From NCBI GenBank assembly GCA_963854835.1, contig OY978525.1, positions 56,790,855 through 56,854,854 on the forward strand: a stretch of DNA of 64,000 nucleotides, read 5' to 3'. Under the pieces are notes generated by a model, which had not been told where the DNA came from, made no database searches, and saw only the letters and a list, made by a program, of their open reading frames with translations. This document shows, piece by piece, positions 58,434 through 64,000 of the stretch (position 1 is the stretch's first letter; each line of letters opens with the position of its first letter). The translations under genes and the position numbers were made by a program. Source of the DNA: Megamerina dolium (taxonomy: Eukaryota; Arthropoda; Insecta; Diptera; Megamerinidae).

Positions 58434-59940
58434 CAATAACTCGATCATATTCGATCTGAAGTTGTGTGGTCTTAATTAACCGCACTTTGTTACCAAAAAA
58501 CTGGGCTCGTGTCGAATTGCCAAATCGCGGGAAATTACCTTTTGAAGGGAAAATACACAACAAAACGGCCATCTTTATTACGGAATGTGGATTTTTGGTA
58601 ATATGTTTCACGGTACAAGTCTTCGGCTGACTTAGCAGTAGTTTGGGGAGGTTTTCGATCTCCCAGAATAGGGAAATTCGATGATGAAGGCTAATTTCAT
58701 TAAAGAGTGATAAAACTGGTCCGTGCGCTTGGGTGTTCGCATAACGACCAGTGATAATCCAGCCGACAATTGTATTTGGGCAATCAGGGTACCAAGTATG
58801 CCCTTACGAATACCTTCTTGTAGGATGGATGGATAGATGTCTCCACCTAAGACCAGATCTACTTTAGAACTTCTATGTAGATTTTCATCTGCTAACCGTA
58901 AGCCTGCAAGTTCCTTATGTGAAGAGACATGGTACAAGAAGGCAATTTTCCCGTGAGTTTGGCTGACACAAAAGAATCCACTTTAATCGTTACGCTAGGA
59001 TCAAATGGGGATCCGATCTCCAATTTTCGACGAATGCGTTGTAACGACCTAGTTTAGGCCCGTTACTGTCGTCCGTAGATCGCAAATAGGGAGGTGCAAC
59101 CAATTTTCTAGCCGCTCTGGTATAAACGAAGCTTGCGAACCGGAATCGATAAGTTCTTAAGGTGTGAAGGCGATGTTGTGGTGCCGAATATGTATCAGTG
59201 CTGTTCCTGGTAGCACTGCATGGTTTTGTGTCGGGTGGCTTGTAGAATCCAAAGCCGTGTCGTAGTTTTCCTTTGTAGCAAGTTGTAGTTGGGATGCAAA
59301 AGAATTATGAGCTTGTTCCGCGGAGTTGCGTTGCGACGGGAGCCAAGAGAATCCTTTGACCTATGAAGCCATCAATGAAGCTTCTTTTTGCATGATGAGC
59401 AGGTAAATGGGCTCTTACAATTACGATAATCATGGAAATCGGTAATGCAATTGGCAGAGAGCTTATGCCCTTTTGAAGATATTGTAACGCTCTTCTACTG
59501 ACAACTTAAAGAAGTCGGGACATGAGCGTATACTTTACAATCGCGAGTTACAACATTTTTGTGATAAATACCGACTTTCTTGGAAGTCGATGAAGGACCG
59601 TACGATCTCTTGGGATTGTCAAACAGACTGGGGTGCCGATTCGGTAGCTGGCTGAAATGCCGGGAACTACTTCGTATACCAAGGTACCAAGGTCTGATAT
59701 CGCTCGGTTAAGAAGGCGTTGAAGTTACTCCACTTCGGGATTTCGCGCTTATTTTTCAACGATTGTCCCCAAAGACACAGAGTTGTGTCGGCAATCTTCG
59801 TGGAAATCAAATAGACGAAAATCGCGTCCCAGTGAGAGCTTCTGATGTGTGATGCTCTCATTTATCGTACGTTGTAGGCGCTTCAATCTAGGGCCGGTTT
59901 CTTGGGTTACCACCTGGAGATTGAAAATGTATGATAAAAA
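58434..59940 (-). pseudogene. BEL/Pao gag-protease fragment
   Basis: Minus strand. Gag part near 59940-59620: 'ETGPRLKRLQRTINES', then 'SHWDAIFVYLISTKIADTTL' and 'FNAFLTERYQTLV'. A zinc-knuckle area with broken frames follows. Protease 'LIDSGSQASFIPERL' (catalytic DSG, near 59120-59160) comes next, then 'LAGLRLADENLHRSSKVDLV' and 'LGGDIYPSILQEGIRKGILG', typical of the BEL protease C-terminal part. Frameshifts occur between the parts. No RT attached; RTE copy F abuts at 58433. Confidence 0.75.
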
Positions 59941-60397
59941 GTGTTTTCCAATGTTGATTGGTGTATGTTTTCAAATTCTATTATTCCATCTTCCGTAAGA
60001 AGCTCGTATGTATAAGGGCTGGTCGTAGACCAGATCGTCGGGATTGGCAAGGCAACATAGTTGACAAAAATAGAACTTGTAGCAGGTTGGCGGGATTGTC
60101 AGAACATGTGCTCATGACTATTCTCATATTCATCTAGAAACTGTTTGTCTTGGGTTCATGATATGACTCGGCTCATGAATACGTAGCAAATAATGTTAAA
60201 TTAACACATGTAATTATTCGTACGCATGAAAATTATGCCAGTGCATAGTTTTCTTGATACTTCATAGAAATTCGTGCATTAAGCGGGCAGTTACTGTGAA
60301 CTGAACAAAGAGAGGGATGCGTATAACGGTCAGATTCGAAGAATCTGGCAAAACGTTGTTACGTAATACTGGTGTGGCTTCAGAGGGTTATATTCGC
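59941..60397. other. No gene recognised
   Basis: Spacer between two BEL-derived pieces; nothing identifiable. Confidence 0.45.
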
Positions 60398-61445
60398 TTA
60401 AGCCAAAATCCATTCACCAATATTTCTGTGACAGCAATTTTGGGTGGCCAGTATTAGGCGGGGTCGAGTGTTTTGGCATTCATATACGATATCTCGCGTT
60501 GATTGAATGAGTTTTTTTTTTGGAGTGATGAGCAGAATTTCCGTTGACCTGGTTGTATTGGGTGTAAATATCTTGCATGAGAGTTGCATTTTTGTTGCAT
60601 ACGATCTGTAAGATCGATCCTTTGCACCTAGGGGTAGAGTTGAATAGCGGAGAACATTTCGCTTTGCTCTTGGGTCATGCCGTGATCTGTGAAGCAGGGA
60701 ATGATGTTGTTTCCTACAAAGACGGCATGAAAACTCGCAAAAAAACTGCAAATCCCGTACTAATGCACACAAAGTATTCTCTCTTCAACCGTTAGTTTGG
60801 AGAACTCTGTACAGTGTCATAAGGAATGCTTGCCTCTACATATCGGGCAGCATGTCTTCGTGACAGTAGTAAGCATCGAACTAACACCTTTAGTTGTTGC
60901 AAGGGTTTTATCTGAATATTTGGGGTGTTTTCTATCAGTCGTTCGTGCCGGGTGCTTACCGCATCTAGTACGAGGAGATGAACGCGTGAGTTTGTCGAAA
61001 CGGATTTGGTTGTGAAACGATGAAAATATTCTATGGGATGTCGAATTCACTGGTTGGAGGATTGTCGTGATGGGTGCTGTATCCAAAGCTGTATTGTGTT
61101 TTTCCTTTGCAACAGCTTGCAGCAGAGAAGCACAAGTACACGGACTATAACGTTTAGCTGATGTTTCAGTAAGAGTTGACTTACAACAAGTACTGGAAGC
61201 ATTCTCTATCCTGTGAAGTAGGGAATTGTGTCTTTATTTGCAAGATGAGCACTTGAGTCGAGTCGGCTCTTACAATCACTGTAATCATGCGAGTTGGCCA
61301 AACAGTTATGGATTTAACGTTTATTTTTTATCGATTGCTCCCAAAGAGACAAGGTGTTATACGGAAGTTTTGTAGAACACAAATTGACAAAAATAGGATC
61401 CCACTGACTTGTGTCAATGTCTAACAGCCTCAAATTCATAATACA
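60398..61445 (-). pseudogene. Second BEL/Pao gag fragment
   Basis: Minus strand. From 61445: 'RTINDCIMNLRLLDIDTSQW' and 'DPIFVNLCSTKLPYNTLSLW' (a Gag segment homologous to the one at 59620-59940). Next is 'TCCPICRGKHSL' (knuckle, near 60820-60850) and, in 60398-60772, 'FSCRLCRKQHHSLLH' with charged sequence. It repeats the order seen in the neighbouring fragment, so it is a separate, diverged BEL copy. Confidence 0.6.
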
Positions 61446-61463
61446 ATCGTTAATAGTGCGTTG

Positions 61464-62526
61464 TACTTACTTACTTACTTATGTGGCCATAACAACCGAA
61501 TATCGATTTAGGCCGAAAAGAACATGCATCGCCAACCATCTCTGTTCTTCGCTCGCTGGCGCCAGTTAGAAATTCCAAGCGCCGTCAGGTTCTCCAGTAC
61601 TTGGTCTTTCCACCTGAGGTTTGGTCTTCCTCTTCTGCGTCGTCCTCCAGCGGGTTCCGAATATAACACCTTCTTAGCTGGAGGGTGTTCTTCCATTCGC
61701 TCGACATGACCTAGCCAGCGCAGCCGCTGGATTTTGATGCGCTTTACTATGTCAATATCGGCAAACAGCACGTACAGCTCATGGTTGTACCTTATTCGGT
61801 ACTCGCCACCAACGCAAATAGGTCCAAAGATCTTGCGTAGGACTTTTCTCTCGAAAACTCCAAGCATTCGCTCATCCGAGGTGGAAATTGTCCAGGCTTC
61901 AGCGCCATATGTTAGGACAGGCATGATGAGAGACTTGTAGAGTGTAGTTTTCGTTCTTCGAGAGAGGGCTCGACTTCTCAATTGCTTACTCAGCCCAAAG
62001 TAACACCTGTTAGCAAGAGTTATCCTACGCATGATCTCCAAGCTGACGTCATTACTGCTGTTAATGCTGGTTCCAAGATAGACAAAGTCCCTTACTACTT
62101 CAAAAGCGTAGTTGTCAACAGTGACGTGCTATCCAAGACGCCGGGACTCTTTGTTTGTTGACACTAGATACTTCGTCTTGCCCTCGTTCACCGTGAGACC
62201 CATCCGACGCGACTCTCTTTCCAACTCTGAGAATGCTGCACTGACTGCTCGCGTATTCATGCCGATTATGTCAATATCGTCGGCATACGTTAACAGCATG
62301 ACACTTTTGTTGAAGATAGTGCCATTATGTCGTAGATCAGCAGCTCGTATTATTTTCTCCATAATAAGATTGAAGAAGTCGCACGATAACGAATCACCTT
62401 GTCTGAAACCCCGTTCGGTATTAAACGGTGCGGAGAGGTCCTTCCCAATTTTCACTGCACAACAGGAGTTATACAGTGTCATTCTACAAAGTCGAATGAG
62501 CTTTGCAGGAATACCAAACTCAGACC
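61464..62526 (-). mobile_element. RTE-type LINE copy G (RT C-terminal half and 3' end)
   Basis: (TACT)n tail at 61464, then the longest undisturbed C-terminal region: minus frame 62041-61508 is open for 177 codons ('EIMRRITLANRCYFGLSKQL' ... 'LTYGAEAWTI' ... 'HVERMEEHPPAKK'), and 62530-62129 carries 'GFRQGDSLSCDFFNLIMEKI', 'LLTYADDIDIIGMNTRA'. A frame change lies between them near 62100. 5'-truncated at 62526. Confidence 0.85.
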
Positions 62527-63573
62527 TCATTTAAGGTCAAACTGAAATTACGTGATGCTTTTATAAAAACAGCCGGGAGGTTCTAAATTGCTTTGACGCA
62601 AAACTGAGGAAGAGCTTAACGGAAATAGATATTTATCTCAAATAAATGTTGTTTATACCAGATTAGTTATACAATCAAAGTGTGGGTTTATAAATAAATA
62701 CTTGCGGCACAAAGAATCCAGTAACCTTAGGCATAGAAAATGAACTAGAGGTGCCCTTAACATCGAAGATAAGTTTTCGGCAACAGAAAGGGCAATATTC
62801 GATTTGATAGGGTAAAGGAAGGAGAAGGAGTAGACAGAGTTGCGAAGAAATTCGGACTGGCATCTTCGATTGATGTGGTTGATCAATATGAGGAAGGCTT
62901 GATTCCTTGATGAACGAGAGTGGCGTAGTTAATTAAAATTGAATTAGTAAATGAGTGTGACGTGTTAATTGTAGACGTGTTGGGTAAAGACAAAGAAGTG
63001 CCTACTTCCCAGCCAACTCTACAAGGTTAAGACCCTGAAGGACCTACACCTCATCCTCGCGAAGAGTATTGCCAAAACGACCTGCTTCCGACATCATCTT
63101 TAAGAAAATTCCAATTCAGCATGAGCCGTGCGACACCACTAAAGGTACAGTTGTAGAACAGCAGGAAAATGTGAAAAAAAAATGTGAATAAAAAATGTAA
63201 AGCACTTTACAGCATGCATGCTTTCCATGAAAATTATTTTAACCTTAGAACCGTGACATGGCTATACAACTTAATCTCGTGACTTGGGCACTCAATGCCC
63301 AGCCATGTATTTTGTATGGGAATTTAAGATTTTTAAGGATTTTTTTTATAAAAAAGTGAATATTTCGTCTATTTATGCACACAACTTCACGACCGGTAAC
63401 CAGCAGACGACATCAAGGTCATTAACAGCCGGTAATCAAGAGAAGCCTCAAGGCACATTTTTGCTACAATCCAATAGGTGTCACACATCTACTGGATATC
63501 CAGAAATAAGGGTCACAGCAACCCTTAACCTCCAACTACCAATACTAACACAAGTGAGCGATACATCTCAAAA
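62527..63573. other. No gene recognised
   Basis: No convincing coding region. If 63574-64000 is the start of a BEL element, its 5' LTR should lie here, but no matching 3' LTR is in the window. Confidence 0.45.
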
Positions 63574-64000
63574 ATGGCAACTTCCAAAAAGGATTCGGAT
63601 GTGACGTCATTTAACCGCTTGACAGAATGTTAGCGCATAACTGTCGAAGTAATAGAGAGCATCATCCGCAACGTCAAAAAGGACTCAGCTTCCAGGAAAT
63701 CCATTGAATATTATGAGGAACGGCTCAGAAGATTAGACAAGGCATGGTCGGAATTCGAAACCACTGATAACAGTATACGGTGTCTCGAGAACATTCCAAT
63801 GGACCACATATACTTCACCGAGGTGTATTACGAAAAAATTTCGGAACTCACAATTAAGTACCGAGAAATATTTGAATCAGCCATATTGGAAACTTCAAAT
63901 AAGCCAGCAGCTGAAAAGCCCACTGTGTCAATCAGGACAACTGTTGCACATAACAGCGACACAACAACACCTCTACCTTCAACAAGTCCTTCGATTAGAA
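63574..64000 (+). pseudogene. BEL/Pao-like Gag N-terminus, runs off window
   Basis: ATG at 63574 (MATSKKDSDVTSFNRLTEC) is followed by an in-frame TAG at 63631-63633, after which the frame is open to the window end: 'ESIIRNVKKDSASRKSIEYY', 'ERLRRLDKAWSEFETTDNSI', 'YFTEVYYEKISELTIKYREI', then a Thr/Pro/Ser-rich stretch. The spacing of the L-D-x-x-W-x-x-F helix and of the following Y/E-rich helix fits the N-terminal region of BEL/Pao Gag proteins. With only one stop it may be a fairly recent copy. Confidence 0.6.

Overview
This is eukaryotic nuclear DNA, AT-rich and intron-containing, dominated by transposable-element (TE) remains. The TE spectrum (Jockey-, RTE- and LOA-type LINEs, Gypsy, BEL/Pao and Copia LTR elements, Tc1/mariner and PIF/Harbinger DNA transposons, a tRNA-derived SINE) and the one recognisable host gene point to an insect, most probably a higher fly (Diptera). 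The species cannot be named from sequence alone. I see no bacterial genes, CRISPR arrays or free-standing tRNA/rRNA genes.

Host gene: the only convincing cellular gene is a plus-strand, five-exon ubiquitin-specific protease of the USP35/USP38 type (22169-36565). Its deduced protein is 864 residues, with a USP35/38-like N-terminal region, a catalytic Cys box (exon 3), a Cys4 zinc site (exon 4) and the His box (exon 5). Exon phases agree at every junction. Intron 3 is 11.6 kb and holds a Jockey LINE, LOA-like LINE pieces, a Tc1/Minos-like transposon, a TA microsatellite and an RTE LINE piece. All LINE pieces in it are antisense to the gene.

Left flank (1-22168): RTE fragment (minus), decayed Gypsy pol, a Jockey copy on plus (J1), an RTE 3' end, and a second Jockey copy on minus (J2) forming a large inverted repeat with J1. 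A complete-ended Gypsy element follows (8375-13466; 438-bp LTRs, ATAT target duplication, tRNA-Leu-type primer site, SAP-domain Gag, internal gag-protease deletion). Then come three copies of a tRNA-derived SINE, a PIF/Harbinger transposase pseudogene, two inverted-repeat DNA elements and a broken mariner-like transposase.

Right flank (36566-64000): a Tc1-like element interrupted by an RTE copy, lying within or beside a degenerate Jockey copy (J5) that also carries an 840-bp Harbinger-like element. Next are a decayed BEL/Pao element, a third close Jockey copy (J3) and an unrelated LINE RT piece. A 2,925-bp tandem duplication follows, carrying a Copia pseudogene plus an RTE 3' end, with no differences seen between the units. 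Finally there are minus-strand BEL/Pao gag-protease pieces, another RTE 3' half, and the start of a plus-strand BEL-like gag running off the window.

I did not find a clearly new biological system. The best leads are the identical tandem duplication, the Jockey inverted pair, the intron-containing Tc1 element, the SINE family, and the short in-frame last intron of the protease gene.
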